Below, piece by piece: positions 1 through 8,262 of a stretch of DNA of 64,000 bases (the first letter of the stretch is position 1; the number at the start of each line of letters is the position of its first letter). This stretch comes from Andreprevotia chitinilytica DSM 18519 (GTDB taxonomy: Bacteria; Pseudomonadota; Gammaproteobacteria; Burkholderiales; Chitinibacteraceae), in contig NZ_JONM01000010.1 of assembly GCF_000711875.1 (NCBI RefSeq), forward strand, positions 1 to 64,000. The letters run 5' to 3'. The position numbers and the translations under genes are program-made. The notes under the pieces are model-generated. The model worked only from the letters and a program-made list of their open reading frames with translations, searched no databases and was not told the DNA's origin.

Positions 1-198
1 CGCTCACAAAACTCAAGAAATCAACAAAGTATGTACTTCGTTTCTTTCCATCTATTAGTGCGAGCACTTGATGTCTTCATCAAGCACCCACACTCATCGG
101 CTGTAATTTGTTAAAGATCGCTTGCTGCGCCACTCGGGAAACCTGCTAAACTCTTCGTTTCGCTTCGTTTCCCGCTGTGTCTGCAGCGGAGAAACCGA
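1..198 (-). other. Transcribed leader of an rRNA operon (16S gene lies beyond the left edge)
   Basis: Read on the minus strand, this stretch has the layout of a betaproteobacterial pre-16S leader: promoter, a boxB-like hairpin, boxA, then spacer leading towards the 16S gene, which must start to the left of position 1. The hairpin arms are CCGCTG (172-177) and CAGCGG (184-189). The boxA-like sequence GCGATCTTTAACAA is the complement of 108-121. No mature rRNA sequence is inside the window. The assignment rests on the boxA motif and on the excellent promoter just upstream. Confidence 0.8.
108..121 (-). promoter_or_regulatory. boxA antitermination site of the rRNA leader
   Basis: The minus strand reads GCGATCTTTAACAA, matching the rRNA-operon boxA core CTTTAACAA that recruits NusB/NusE. 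It lies about 50 bases downstream of a boxB-like hairpin (172-189), in the usual boxB-then-boxA order. Confidence 0.75.
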
Positions 199-227
199 AC
201 TATACGGCCCTACCCAAACCCCGTCAA
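199..227 (-). promoter_or_regulatory. rRNA operon promoter
   Basis: On the minus strand the -35 box is TTGACG (222-227) and the -10 box is TATAGT (199-204), separated by exactly 17 bases. The sequence upstream of -35 (228-250 on the plus strand) is rich in A/C, so an UP-like element is possible. This is the best sigma-70 promoter match in the window and it drives the rRNA leader leftward. Confidence 0.8.
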
Positions 228-486
228 CACCCTCCAACAAAAATCACCCAAACATCCCCCTAAGTGCTTGATCGGCAACGCAACAATTCTGCAACTTGGG
301 TCGCACTTCCGTTCATATCCAGCACAATTCCTTCATTCAATATCCAAACCAAGCATCGCAAACACTCGAAATTCAATTTACGCACCCTCGCGCGCGTTAT
401 ACATATGCAAAGCAGGCTTCTGGCTCTTGCAGAAGGCAATCACTGCCTCCATGATCTTTCCGTTGGCGATTTGAGTTGAAACAGTG
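228..486. other. Intergenic region between the rRNA promoter and grxC
   Basis: No convincing gene is present. Short open frames here lack coding character and a ribosome binding site. The region separates the leftward rRNA promoter from the rightward grxC operon and must hold the grxC promoter, but I see no clear -35/-10 pair for it. Confidence 0.5.
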
Positions 487-747
487 ATGAGCAAAGTATT
501 GATGTACAGCACAGGCATGTGCCCATATTGCGTTCGGGCCGAGCAGTTGCTGCTGCGGCGCGGCGTGACCGAGATCGAGAAGATTCGTGTCGATCTGGAA
601 CCAGCCCGCCGCGAAGAAATGATGGCGCGCACCGGTCGCCGTACCGTACCGCAAATCTATATTGGCGAAACCCATGTCGGCGGCTATGACGATCTAGCCG
701 CGCTTGATCATGCTGGCGAACTAGTACCGCTGCTCGCAGACGAGTGA
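487..747 (+). CDS. grxC: Glutaredoxin 3
   Basis: Small cytoplasmic thiol-disulfide oxidoreductase of 86 residues that reduces protein disulfides and mixed disulfides using glutathione. The CPYC dithiol active site is near residues 12-15, followed by the TVPQIYIG cis-proline motif and the GGYDDL glutathione-binding motif. All are typical of GrxC, and the length matches the family (80-90 residues). I start at ATG 487; a GTG one codon upstream (484) is possible. It lies 75 bases upstream of secB, a pairing common in proteobacteria (grxC-secB-gpsA). The rhodanese gene often found before grxC is absent here. Confidence 0.93.
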   Translation: MSKVLMYSTGMCPYCVRAEQLLLRRGVTEIEKIRVDLEPARREEMMARTGRRTVPQIYIGETHVGGYDDLAALDHAGELVPLLADE

Positions 748-822
748 TATAGCGGGTGTCATCGAATCGTGCGATGATTCCCGCCGCACTTTCAATAACC
801 CTATTCCTTTGAAGGACTCGCC

Positions 823-1296
823 ATGAGCGAACAGAACCAAGAGGCGCAACAGCCGGTTTTTGCCATCCAGAAGATCTACGTGAACGACGTATCGCTGGAA
901 GCGCCCAACACCCCGCAAGCCTTCCTTGAACAAGAACAACCCGAATTCAACATTCAGTTCCGCAACTCGGCACGTGGTTTCGACAATGGCTTCTATGAAG
1001 TCAGCCTGACCGTCACCGCCGAAGCCAAAGCGGAAGACCGCACCGTGTTCCTGGTGGAAGTAACCCAAGCCGGCCTGTTCCAGATCGAACACGTACCGAC
1101 TGAAGAAATGGACCCGCTCTTGGGCATCGGTGCACCGAGCATCCTGTTCCCCTACCTGCGCGAAACCGTATCCGACCTCACCACCCGCGCCGGCTTCCCG
1201 CCGCTGTTGCTGCAGCCGATCAATTTCGAAGCCATCTATCTGCAACAACGTGCGCAGCAAGCCGCGCAACCGGCCGATGCGCAAACCACGCACTAA
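823..1296 (+). CDS. secB: Protein-export chaperone SecB
   Basis: Cytosolic tetrameric chaperone that keeps pre-proteins unfolded and hands them to SecA. The 157-residue protein has the SecB core: an IQKIYVNDVSLEAPN-type first strand, the FYEVSLTVT strand, the EVTQAGLF segment, and the conserved PYLRETVSDLTTRAGFPPL helix-loop near residues 105-125. The acidic, Gln-rich ends are usual. AAGGACT 8-14 bases upstream serves as ribosome binding site. Its last 20 bases overlap the start of the next gene, suggesting coupled translation through the SH3 gene into gpsA. Confidence 0.95.
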   Translation: MSEQNQEAQQPVFAIQKIYVNDVSLEAPNTPQAFLEQEQPEFNIQFRNSARGFDNGFYEVSLTVTAEAKAEDRTVFLVEVTQAGLFQIEHVPTEEMDPLLGIGAPSILFPYLRETVSDLTTRAGFPPLLLQPINFEAIYLQQRAQQAAQPADAQTTH

Positions 1297-1723
1297 GCTT
1301 GCATTGCTAGCCGCGCTGGCGCTTGTCGCCGGCGCGTGCCACGCCCTCGAATTCCGCTCGATCGCCCGCCATGGCGCGGTGCTGTATGAAGCGCCGAAAG
1401 ATAGCGCCAAAAAGCTGTTCGTCGGCAGCCGCGGGATGCCGGTCGAGGTGCTCTCGGAAGACGGCACCTGGCTGCGCGTACGTGATCGCGATGGCACCCT
1501 GGCTTGGCTGAAGAAAGCGGATGCCAGCAGCAAACGCTACATTGCCGTGCTCAAGCCGACGACCGTATACCAGAAAGCCGATGCTGGCTCGCCTGCTGTC
1601 TACAAGGCCGGCAAGGATCTGCTGCTGGAGCTGCAAGACAACACCCGCACCGGTTGGCTCAAGGTTAAACACCGCGACGGGCTGATCGGCTATATCCGCA
1701 TTGAAGAGGTCTGGGGCGCATGA
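1277..1723 (+). CDS. Secreted SH3-domain protein
   Basis: Protein of 148 residues with a basic N-terminus and hydrophobic segment ([19 protein letters not shown]), consistent with a Sec signal peptide; a cleavage after CHA is likely. The mature part contains one recognisable bacterial SH3-like domain (about residues 30-85: [20 protein letters not shown] then [14 protein letters not shown]) and a second, weaker repeat of the same pattern ([16 protein letters not shown], then [15 protein letters not shown]). Such domains often bind peptidoglycan or protein partners in the periplasm. The start at 1277 overlaps the secB end by 20 bases, and the stop overlaps gpsA by 4. Genes of this type are commonly seen between secB and gpsA in Neisseriales-like genomes. 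Specific function is unknown. Confidence 0.8.
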   Translation: MRKPRTKLALLAALALVAGACHALEFRSIARHGAVLYEAPKDSAKKLFVGSRGMPVEVLSEDGTWLRVRDRDGTLAWLKKADASSKRYIAVLKPTTVYQKADAGSPAVYKAGKDLLLELQDNTRTGWLKVKHRDGLIGYIRIEEVWGA

Positions 1724-2712
1724 AACTCGCCGTCCTGGGCGCTGGCGCCTGGGGGACTGCGCTGGCGATCCGTTTTGCCGACCAGGGCCCCGTTACCCTC
1801 TGGTGTCGCGACACCGAACAAACCGCCGAAATGGCGCGCGAGCAGCAAAATCGCCGCTACCTCGCCGATGTACCCTTCCCCGAACAATTGTCCGTCACCG
1901 CCGATCTTGGTCTTGCCATCGCCAATGTCGATGCCATCCTGATCGTCACGCCGATGGCAGGCCTACGCCCGACCTTGCGTGCACTGACCGCGCTCGGCAA
2001 TCAAGCCCCGGTACTCTGGGCCTGCAAAGGCCTTGAGGCTGGCACGATGAAATTTCCGCATCAAGTCGCCGACGAAGAACTGGCAACCGGGATTGCCCGC
2101 GGCATGCTGTCCGGCCCGAGCTTTGCGCAGGAAGTCGCCGCCGGCAAGCCAGCCGCCGTTACCATTGCCGCCAGCGATGCCGAATTTGCCCGCAGTACTG
2201 TCGAGGCATTGAATACGCCCGTACTGCGCCTGTATGCCAGCGACGACCTGATCGGCGTCGAGATCGGTGCCGCCGTGAAAAACGTGCTGGCGATTGCGGC
2301 CGGTGTTTGCGACGGTCTGCAACTGGGTCTGAATGCCCGCGCAGCGCTGTTGACCCGCGGACTCGCGGAAATGAGTCGCTTTGGCGCAGCGCTCGGTGCC
2401 AAGCCGGAAACCTTCATGGGCCTCGCCGGTATTGGTGATCTGATGCTCACCGCCACCGGTGATTTAAGCCGCAACCGCCGTGTCGGCCTGATGCTGGCGC
2501 AAGGACTCAAGCTCGAGGACATTCTGACCAATCTCGGCCACGTGGCGGAAGGTGTGCCGACCGCGCGTGAGGTATTGCGCCAAGCCGAAGCGCTCAATGT
2601 CGACATGCCGATCACCCGTGCGGTCTGCCAGCTTTTGTTCGACGGCAAGGTTGTCGCCGACATCATCAACACCCTGATGGGGCGCGCGCCACGAATGGAA
2701 TCTGAAGTCTGA
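1720..2712 (+). CDS. gpsA: Glycerol-3-phosphate dehydrogenase [NAD(P)+]
   Basis: Reduces dihydroxyacetone phosphate to sn-glycerol 3-phosphate, the backbone for phospholipid synthesis, in the cytoplasm. The 330-residue length fits the family. The N-terminal Rossmann motif [10 protein letters not shown] is at residues 6-15; the ACKGLE segment is near residue 105; the catalytic lysine lies in [15 protein letters not shown] near residue 187; and GLAGIGDL is near residue 235. It starts within the last codons of the SH3 gene (ATGA overlap), so grxC-secB-SH3-gpsA behaves as one operon, closed by the terminator at 2756-2783. Confidence 0.95.
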   Translation: MKLAVLGAGAWGTALAIRFADQGPVTLWCRDTEQTAEMAREQQNRRYLADVPFPEQLSVTADLGLAIANVDAILIVTPMAGLRPTLRALTALGNQAPVLWACKGLEAGTMKFPHQVADEELATGIARGMLSGPSFAQEVAAGKPAAVTIAASDAEFARSTVEALNTPVLRLYASDDLIGVEIGAAVKNVLAIAAGVCDGLQLGLNARAALLTRGLAEMSRFGAALGAKPETFMGLAGIGDLMLTATGDLSRNRRVGLMLAQGLKLEDILTNLGHVAEGVPTAREVLRQAEALNVDMPITRAVCQLLFDGKVVADIINTLMGRAPRMESEV

Positions 2713-2755
2713 TTTGTTACGCAGATCTGTCATGGACCATCGTTCGCACTAAACT

Positions 2756-2783
2756 AAAGGCCGGTCCACCACCGGCCTTTTTT
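2756..2783 (+). terminator. Intrinsic terminator after gpsA
   Basis: The arms AGGCCGGT and ACCGGCCT flank a CCACC loop and are followed by six T residues. It closes the grxC-gpsA operon. Unusually, the T-tract ends one base before the ATG of the next gene (2785). Confidence 0.85.
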
Positions 2784-2784
2784 C

Positions 2785-3519
2785 ATGAATCTGCGCTACG
2801 CAATCCTCTCTGATATCCACGGCAACCTGACTGCGCTTGAGGCAGTACTCGCCGACCTCGAGAGCTGGCCCGACGCCACCCTGCTTGAGCTAGGCGACAC
2901 CCTCTACGGCCCGCTCGATCCGCGCGGCACGTGGCAACGCCTGGTTGCCGAAGGGGAAACGCGGCGCGTGCTACACATCAACGGCAACCATGATCGCGAC
3001 GTGTGGGAAGACAACGATAACGGGCCGACGATGCAGTTCGTGCGCGAGGAGCTCGGCCCCGCCGGTATCGCTTGGTTGAAAGACCGGCCGACCACCATGC
3101 TGGTCGACGCACTGATCTATGCCTGCCACGGCAAACCGGGCGATGATCTGACTTACTGGCTGGAAGACTGGGATAACGGCTTGCGCCCGTTGGTGGAAAT
3201 CGTCGACATCGCCGGGCATATCGATGCGGAGGTGCTGCTATGCGGCCACAGCCACATGCCCCGCTTGGTCGGCCTGCCGGACAACCGCATTATCGTGAAC
3301 CCCGGCAGCGTCGGTCTGCCCAGCTATCGCGACTACGATCCGCCGCATGCCATGCAGACCGGCAGCCCACACGCACGCTATGCCCGGCTGGAAGCGACCG
3401 ATCGCGGCTGGCTGGTCGATCTGCGCAGCGTGCCATATGACCACATCGTCGCCGCCGATCAAGCGTGTGATCGCAACCGGATCGACTGGGCCGCGTGGCT
3501 GGGCAGCGGGTTTGCCTAG
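2785..3519 (+). CDS. Calcineurin-like metallophosphoesterase (YfcE/ApaH-like)
   Basis: A 244-residue metal-dependent phosphoesterase with all five family motifs: SDIHGN (residues 9-14, D and H), LGDTLYG (GD), INGNHDRD (GNHD), CHGKPG, and GHSHMPR near residue 154. The motifs indicate a two-metal centre hydrolysing phosphomono- or diesters; the natural substrate cannot be told from sequence. The start codon immediately follows a terminator hairpin, leaving no normal Shine-Dalgarno site. Translation may be leaderless or the transcript may start within or just after the hairpin. No better in-frame start exists, because the DxH motif begins nine residues later. Confidence 0.85.
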   Translation: MNLRYAILSDIHGNLTALEAVLADLESWPDATLLELGDTLYGPLDPRGTWQRLVAEGETRRVLHINGNHDRDVWEDNDNGPTMQFVREELGPAGIAWLKDRPTTMLVDALIYACHGKPGDDLTYWLEDWDNGLRPLVEIVDIAGHIDAEVLLCGHSHMPRLVGLPDNRIIVNPGSVGLPSYRDYDPPHAMQTGSPHARYARLEATDRGWLVDLRSVPYDHIVAADQACDRNRIDWAAWLGSGFA

Positions 3520-3525
3520 CACCCG

Positions 3526-4194
3526 TCAGGCCGATGCAGGCGATGGAGCCGCGGCTGGAGAAGGCGCAGCCGCCGCGTCCCCCGTCGGAATGCCGTTCGC
3601 CTTCCAGTGATCCAGCGTACTCATGATGCTGTCGTAGGTCTGATTGCTGATATCCGGCAGCGTGCCGCCAAACATCTGCTTGGCCTCGTCGAAGCCTTTC
3701 TGCACTGCCGCCCGGATGGTATCGAGCTTGCTCGCATCGCCGCCCATGGCGGTTTGGGCAAAACTCAGGATGCGCTGTGCAGTTTTCTTGACGCCAAATT
3801 CACCGTCTTCCGAAATCGCCTGCTTGGCATCCGCAATGGTCGTCGGATCGGCATTGAGATGCTGCTCGCCGCTCACGACCTTGGACCAGTTCAAACCTTG
3901 CTGCTTGATCAGGTCACCGAGCAGGCCAATGAATTGCTGCACTTTCTGATCCGATGCCTCAAGCATGCTAGCCAAATCGGGCGGTTTACTCTGGTCGCTG
4001 CTTTGCGCCTTGCGTGGATCGGCATACGTCAGCAGATCATTGAGCGAGCCGGAAATCGACACCGACTCCTGCTGAATCGAGACTTGGCCGGTCTCGGTGA
4101 CTGCGCCCGTTGCCGGGTCGGTCGTATCGACGATCTTGCCGGATATCTGCGTGACTTGGGCCTGCACGGTCAGGCCTGAAATGCTGGATGCCAT
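3526..4194 (-). CDS. Conserved hypothetical protein, DUF5610-like
   Basis: Protein of 222 residues without a signal peptide. The N-terminal third is rich in Ser, Thr and Gln. The middle and C-terminal parts are helical, including a segment near residues 155-195 with a QKGFDEAKQMFGG stretch followed by PDISNQTYDSIM. That pattern recalls proteins annotated as DUF5610 or, misleadingly, hydrogenase-4 component G. The C-terminus is an Ala/Pro-rich tail with a repeated AAAPSPA element. GGAG lies 8 bases upstream of the start. It is convergent with the metallophosphoesterase, ending 6 bases from its stop. No function can be assigned; family membership is from memory and uncertain. Confidence 0.6.
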   Translation of the reverse strand: MASSISGLTVQAQVTQISGKIVDTTDPATGAVTETGQVSIQQESVSISGSLNDLLTYADPRKAQSSDQSKPPDLASMLEASDQKVQQFIGLLGDLIKQQGLNWSKVVSGEQHLNADPTTIADAKQAISEDGEFGVKKTAQRILSFAQTAMGGDASKLDTIRAAVQKGFDEAKQMFGGTLPDISNQTYDSIMSTLDHWKANGIPTGDAAAAPSPAAAPSPASA

Positions 4195-4410
4195 GATGAT
4201 TGCTCCTGCGCGCCGGGCGTTGAACCGGCACAGCCGCTATGTCGCCAAGGCGACACGGCCAAACGGGCTGGGCCAGCGCTTTGTCCGGTGTTCATACTTC
4301 GGCATATCACAGCGCACCGGAAACCGACCCTCCAATCCCTCACATCGGCAGCCGGGTGGAATAAATCAGCTCATCGCGCCAGCCGGCCGACAACCGGTCG
4401 CCTCCCCGAT
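4195..4410. other. Intergenic region downstream of bioH
   Basis: A 216-base gap between bioH and the DUF5610-like gene, both leftward. It contains a perfect short hairpin (GTCGCC/GGCGAC, 4241-4254) without a T-tract. No gene, and in particular no bioC, follows bioH here. Confidence 0.4.
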
Positions 4411-5178
4411 TCAAACGCCCGCGAGAAACCGCTTCTGCACCACGACGAAGTCATCCAGATGCGACAAGAACGGCACATGCGCCGCACCACGATGCACGAC
4501 AAAGGTCGCTTTCGGCTGCTGAGCCGCCAGCCACTCTCCCGCGCCCAGCGGACTGAGCGTATCGCGGTCGCCGAATTGCAGCAGCAATGGCAAATCCAGC
4601 TCGGCAATGCGTGATCGCAGGTCGGTATCGCGCAGGATGTCGAGCCCCTCCCGCAACGCTTGCTGATCAGGCTCGCCATGCAGCAACAGATCGGCCAGCA
4701 AGGTCTTGGCCACCTCGCGCGCCGTCGGGCTGCCGAGCGTTTGCAGACTGATGAAGCGCTTCAAGGTGCCTTGCCAGTCATTACCCAGATTGGCAGCGAA
4801 CTGGCGCAGCGTTTCCATCGGCATCGCGGGTCGCCAATCATCGCGTTGGGCAAAGCACGGGCTGGATGAGATCAGCGAGAGCGAGCGCACCTGCTCGGGC
4901 CGCTTGAGCGCCCAAGCAGTTGCCACCGCCCCGCCAAGCGACCAGCCAACCACGTGCACCGGCAACGGAAACGTCGCTTCCAACTCAGCGACGATGGCGT
5001 CCACCGTCAACGGCGCAATCGCGGTACTGCGACCATGACCCGGCAAATCGACCAGATGATTGCAGTAGTCGCCCGCCATCGCCTCGGCCACCGGCCGCCA
5101 CACGGTGCCATTCATGGCCCAGCCGTGCAGCCAGACCACATCTTCACCATGACCAATCGAATCGAAATACACGCTCAT
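4411..5178 (-). CDS. bioH: Pimeloyl-ACP methyl ester carboxylesterase BioH
   Basis: Alpha/beta hydrolase of 255 residues that removes the methyl ester from pimeloyl-ACP methyl ester, releasing the biotin precursor pimeloyl-ACP. Visible motifs: the VWLHGWAMNG oxyanion-hole segment near residue 14, the nucleophile elbow GWSLGG near residue 80, the acidic residue in QFGDRDTLSP, and the catalytic His in RGAAHVPFLSH near the C-terminus. I start at 5178 because this makes a 4-bp ATGA overlap with bioF upstream and gives the family length; a longer frame upstream is only read-through inside bioF. The bioC partner that makes the methyl ester is not adjacent. Confidence 0.92.
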   Translation of the reverse strand: MSVYFDSIGHGEDVVWLHGWAMNGTVWRPVAEAMAGDYCNHLVDLPGHGRSTAIAPLTVDAIVAELEATFPLPVHVVGWSLGGAVATAWALKRPEQVRSLSLISSSPCFAQRDDWRPAMPMETLRQFAANLGNDWQGTLKRFISLQTLGSPTAREVAKTLLADLLLHGEPDQQALREGLDILRDTDLRSRIAELDLPLLLQFGDRDTLSPLGAGEWLAAQQPKATFVVHRGAAHVPFLSHLDDFVVVQKRFLAGV

Positions 5179-6347
5179 GCCGGTTGCTCCGGCGATTGAT
5201 CCAACGGGCGATCCAACAGTTGGCGCAAATCGGCTCCCAGTTTCGCCACATCCCCTGCCGAATGCGCGGCCGACAAGATGATGCGCAAGCGTGGCGTCGG
5301 CACCGTCGGTGGGCGAATCGCCGCCACCCAATAACCATGCTCGCGCAGCGCGGCAGATAGCCCGAGCGCCACTTTATTGCTATCGACTTCGAGCGGCTGA
5401 ATCGATGTCATCGAGGCCATCAGCCCCCGCCCTGCCAAGCTGCCCTGCAAGCTGGCGACGTGCTCAAGGATGCGTTCACGTCGCCAGGATTCACGCTCGA
5501 TCAGATCCAGGCTCACCAGCAACGCTTCGGCCAACAGCGGCGGCGCGGCGGTGGTGTAGATATAGGGGCGGGAGAAATTGATCAGGTAATCGATCACCAA
5601 CTGCTCAGCCGCCACGAACGCGCCAGCCACGCCAGCGGCCTTGCCGAGCGTGGCCATATAAATCAGCCGTGGGGAATCGAGGCCAGCCGCGACGAGGCTG
5701 CCGCGCCCATCACCTAGCACACCGAAGCCATGCGCATCATCCACATACACCCAGGCGTCGAAGCGCTCCGCCAGCCGCAGCAATTCGGCCAGCGGCGCGG
5801 CATCGCCATCCATGCTGAACACGCCGTCCACCACGATCAGCTTGTTGCGCGCCGGGGTGATCGTCAGCAGCCGTTCCAGCACAGCGAGGTCGTTATGCGG
5901 AAAGCGGCGAAAGGTTGCCCGGCTGAGCTGGCAGGCATCGTTAAGCGAGGCGTGATTGAGCTTGTCGCCAAACACCGCATCGCCATGCCCTGCCAAAGCG
6001 GTGATCACCGCCAGATTCGCCATGTAGCCAGTCACGAACGACAGCGCGGCTGGCTTGCCGACGAAGGCCGCCGCACGCGCCTCAAACGCTTCATGCACCG
6101 AGAAGTGGCCCGCAACCAGTGGTGCTGAGCCGCTGCCTACGCCCCAGCGCTTCGCCCCTGCCTGCGCCGCCGCGACGATATCCGGGTGATTGGCGAGGCC
6201 GAGGTAATCGTTGCTGCAGAAATTGAGCAGCTCCCGGCCATCGACCGTGACACGCGCACCTTGCGGGCTATCGAGCAGCGAATGCTGCCGATACAGGTGA
6301 GCGGCACGGCGGGCATCGAGTTCTGCGGCAAGACGGTCAAAGGGCAT
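5175..6347 (-). CDS. bioF: 8-amino-7-oxononanoate synthase
   Basis: PLP-dependent enzyme of 390 residues that condenses pimeloyl-ACP with L-alanine in the first ring-building step of biotin synthesis. Conserved blocks include FCSNDYLGLANHP near residue 43, the GSGSAPLVAGH loop, DKLNHASLNDACQLS, the PLP-pocket DDAHGFGV, and MATLGKAAGVAG containing the Schiff-base lysine. The start at 6347 (MPFDRL) gives the usual length; an upstream ATG would add 24 poorly conserved residues. bioF and bioH overlap by 4 bases and form a two-gene biotin operon. Confidence 0.94.
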   Translation of the reverse strand: MPFDRLAAELDARRAAHLYRQHSLLDSPQGARVTVDGRELLNFCSNDYLGLANHPDIVAAAQAGAKRWGVGSGSAPLVAGHFSVHEAFEARAAAFVGKPAALSFVTGYMANLAVITALAGHGDAVFGDKLNHASLNDACQLSRATFRRFPHNDLAVLERLLTITPARNKLIVVDGVFSMDGDAAPLAELLRLAERFDAWVYVDDAHGFGVLGDGRGSLVAAGLDSPRLIYMATLGKAAGVAGAFVAAEQLVIDYLINFSRPYIYTTAAPPLLAEALLVSLDLIERESWRRERILEHVASLQGSLAGRGLMASMTSIQPLEVDSNKVALGLSAALREHGYWVAAIRPPTVPTPRLRIILSAAHSAGDVAKLGADLRQLLDRPLDQSPEQPA

Positions 6348-6533
6348 GGCGGCGGCAGTGGGCGATAAAGAGGCCGATTGTAGCGTGCGCAACGGACTCG
6401 ATGACCCAGCCAGCGCCAACCCAGAAATCGTTCATGAACTTTTCCCCCTGAAAAACCGGGTGATACGTTCAGGTATTGCCCGAACTCCCACGACATTCGC
6501 GCGAAATCAACGACGAGAACAGGAATCCCGACC

Positions 6534-8021
6534 ATGCCACGGATACGTCCATCAACCCTGCATACGGTGGCAGGGATTGCCCTCTTCGCACTCCTTTGCG
6601 GCACTGCATCTGCAGCAGATAACATGCCGCCCCCGACCGTGATCGCCGGCAAACCGCAGCTGGACAGCGCCGGCAAGCTATTGACCGGCGCTGCGCTGGA
6701 TACCGGTGGAAAACTCAAAGCGGCCATTGCGACCGGCGGCCAGTTCAACGTGGAATGCCGGTATTCACACACCTTGCCGGACGATGCGATCTTTCTGTTC
6801 GGCAAACCGGGGCATTCGATGATTCACGACTTCTTCGGCAGCGTGACCGCCGATGCCAACGTCACCTTCGACAGCCTGCGCGCCCAGCCCAACATCACCT
6901 GCGATGTCCCGGCCGACCGATCCAGCTACTGGGCGCCGGCATTGCGCCGTGCCGACGGCGAAATCATTCGCCCCTATGCCCAGAAAACCTATTACAACAG
7001 CAGCCCGAACTATCCCGAGTACCCGGTGCACCCTTTCCCGGCCGGCTTCCGCTCCATCACCGGCAACCACATGGGCTCCGCGCCCGATCCGAATGGGCTG
7101 ATCACCTTCGGCTGCCTCGGTTACCCTGGCTCGTGGGGCACGGCCAAGATGAACGCCTGCCCGATCAAGGTCGGGCAGCGCAATACCTTCGCGATTTCGC
7201 TGCTATTCCCCAACTGCTGGGACGGCAAGAACCTCTCGCCAACAAAGGACCACAACAACGTGGCGTGGGCGGGCGACGATGCCTGCCCGGCCGCGTATCC
7301 GGTGCGCATCCCGCGTTTGTGGATGCAACTCTGGTATGACATTGGCGAAAACGGCGATCTGAATGGCGCGCAGTTGTCACTCGACCCGCAGATGATCGAC
7401 GGCAAGCCGGTCGAGCGCTGGGGCAGCATGTATACCGCTCACGCCGACTTCTACAACGGCTGGAGCCCGCGTGGCATGCAATACGCCGTGGAGTACTGCC
7501 TCAACCACGGCCGCTCGTGCAACAAGGACATTCCGGTGGACTACCAACTGGCCGACCGCGATACCTTCGTCAATGTCGCCGAGCCGATCACTGCGCACGG
7601 CAGCGAAAACCGTGGCGAGGCGCGTGACCTGAGCAGTGACCGCCGGATCGGTTTGATTCATTTCCCGCTGAACGACAGGCTGAGCCCGAGCGACTACAGC
7701 AATATCCTCGTCCGCCTGTATGGTGCGGGCACAGAGAACGGCAATCTCTTCCTCCGCTCGGCACCGGATAACTGGTCAGAAAGCAGTACCAGCTGGAACA
7801 ACCAGCCTACCTGTGGGGCGTCCAACCTGGCCGCCATCTACACCGGCACCAACGAGCAATACCGGTCGGCGGACGTCACGGCCTTGGTGAAACAAGCGCT
7901 GGCGGATGGCAAGAAGGAGATTTCCTTCTGCGTTGTCGGCCCCGGTGGTGGCATGAGCGGGGCCAGGTATTGGTTTGATACGCGCGAGACAGCCAATCCG
8001 CCGATGCTGTTTTACAAGTAA
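6534..8021 (+). CDS. Secreted DUF1996 protein with C-terminal DNRLRE/CBM96-like domain
   Basis: Exported protein of 495 residues. Residues 1-28 form a signal peptide ending in TASAAD. Residues about 70-330 match DUF1996, a family best known from fungi and also found in some bacteria: FNVECRYSHTLPDD, then HSMIHDFFG, then YWAPAL, with several paired cysteines. The last 150 residues have the pattern of the DNRLRE/CBM96 beta-sandwich: VRLYGAG, a WSESSTSWNNQP block, DVTALVKQAL, and a terminal FDTRETANPPML. Two-domain architecture and secretion suggest action on an extracellular polysaccharide or surface polymer, but DUF1996 has no established reaction. It is divergent from bioF, with a 186-base gap. 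Confidence 0.75.
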   Translation: MPRIRPSTLHTVAGIALFALLCGTASAADNMPPPTVIAGKPQLDSAGKLLTGAALDTGGKLKAAIATGGQFNVECRYSHTLPDDAIFLFGKPGHSMIHDFFGSVTADANVTFDSLRAQPNITCDVPADRSSYWAPALRRADGEIIRPYAQKTYYNSSPNYPEYPVHPFPAGFRSITGNHMGSAPDPNGLITFGCLGYPGSWGTAKMNACPIKVGQRNTFAISLLFPNCWDGKNLSPTKDHNNVAWAGDDACPAAYPVRIPRLWMQLWYDIGENGDLNGAQLSLDPQMIDGKPVERWGSMYTAHADFYNGWSPRGMQYAVEYCLNHGRSCNKDIPVDYQLADRDTFVNVAEPITAHGSENRGEARDLSSDRRIGLIHFPLNDRLSPSDYSNILVRLYGAGTENGNLFLRSAPDNWSESSTSWNNQPTCGASNLAAIYTGTNEQYRSADVTALVKQALADGKKEISFCVVGPGGGMSGARYWFDTRETANPPMLFYK

Positions 8022-8086
8022 GCGGTTGTTCAGAGGCTGTTCAAAGTCTCGCAAATTGCCAGCTTGAAGCGCTTCAGGGTTTTACT

Positions 8087-8185
8087 TTTCCCCCTTCTCG
8101 AAGGGGGATTGAGGGGGATTTCGACGCCGGTAGATGTTGAGATGCCGCAGAAATCCCCCCTACCCCCCCTTCAAAAAGGGGGGAA
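8087..8185. repeat. Long imperfect inverted repeat rich in G/C runs
   Basis: The left arm (8087-8122) and right arm (8150-8185) are nearly reverse complements, each built from C-runs and G-runs (CCCCCTT, AAGGGGG, GAGGGGGATTTC). A 27-base spacer separates them. The left arm can also fold on itself (CCCCCTTCTCGAAGGGGG). It sits between two convergent genes and may act as a two-way terminator or be a member of a dispersed repeat family. Confidence 0.7.
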
Positions 8186-8262
8186 TAGCAATGTCACTCG
8201 TTGCCAGAAGAGATTCTGAACAGGCGTTGGAATAGCCAAGCAAAGAGCGCGGACGCGCTCCA

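Noticed and set aside
264-479. Two short plus-strand frames before grxC
   Set aside because: No ribosome site, no protein-like composition; they lie in the rRNA/grxC intergenic region.
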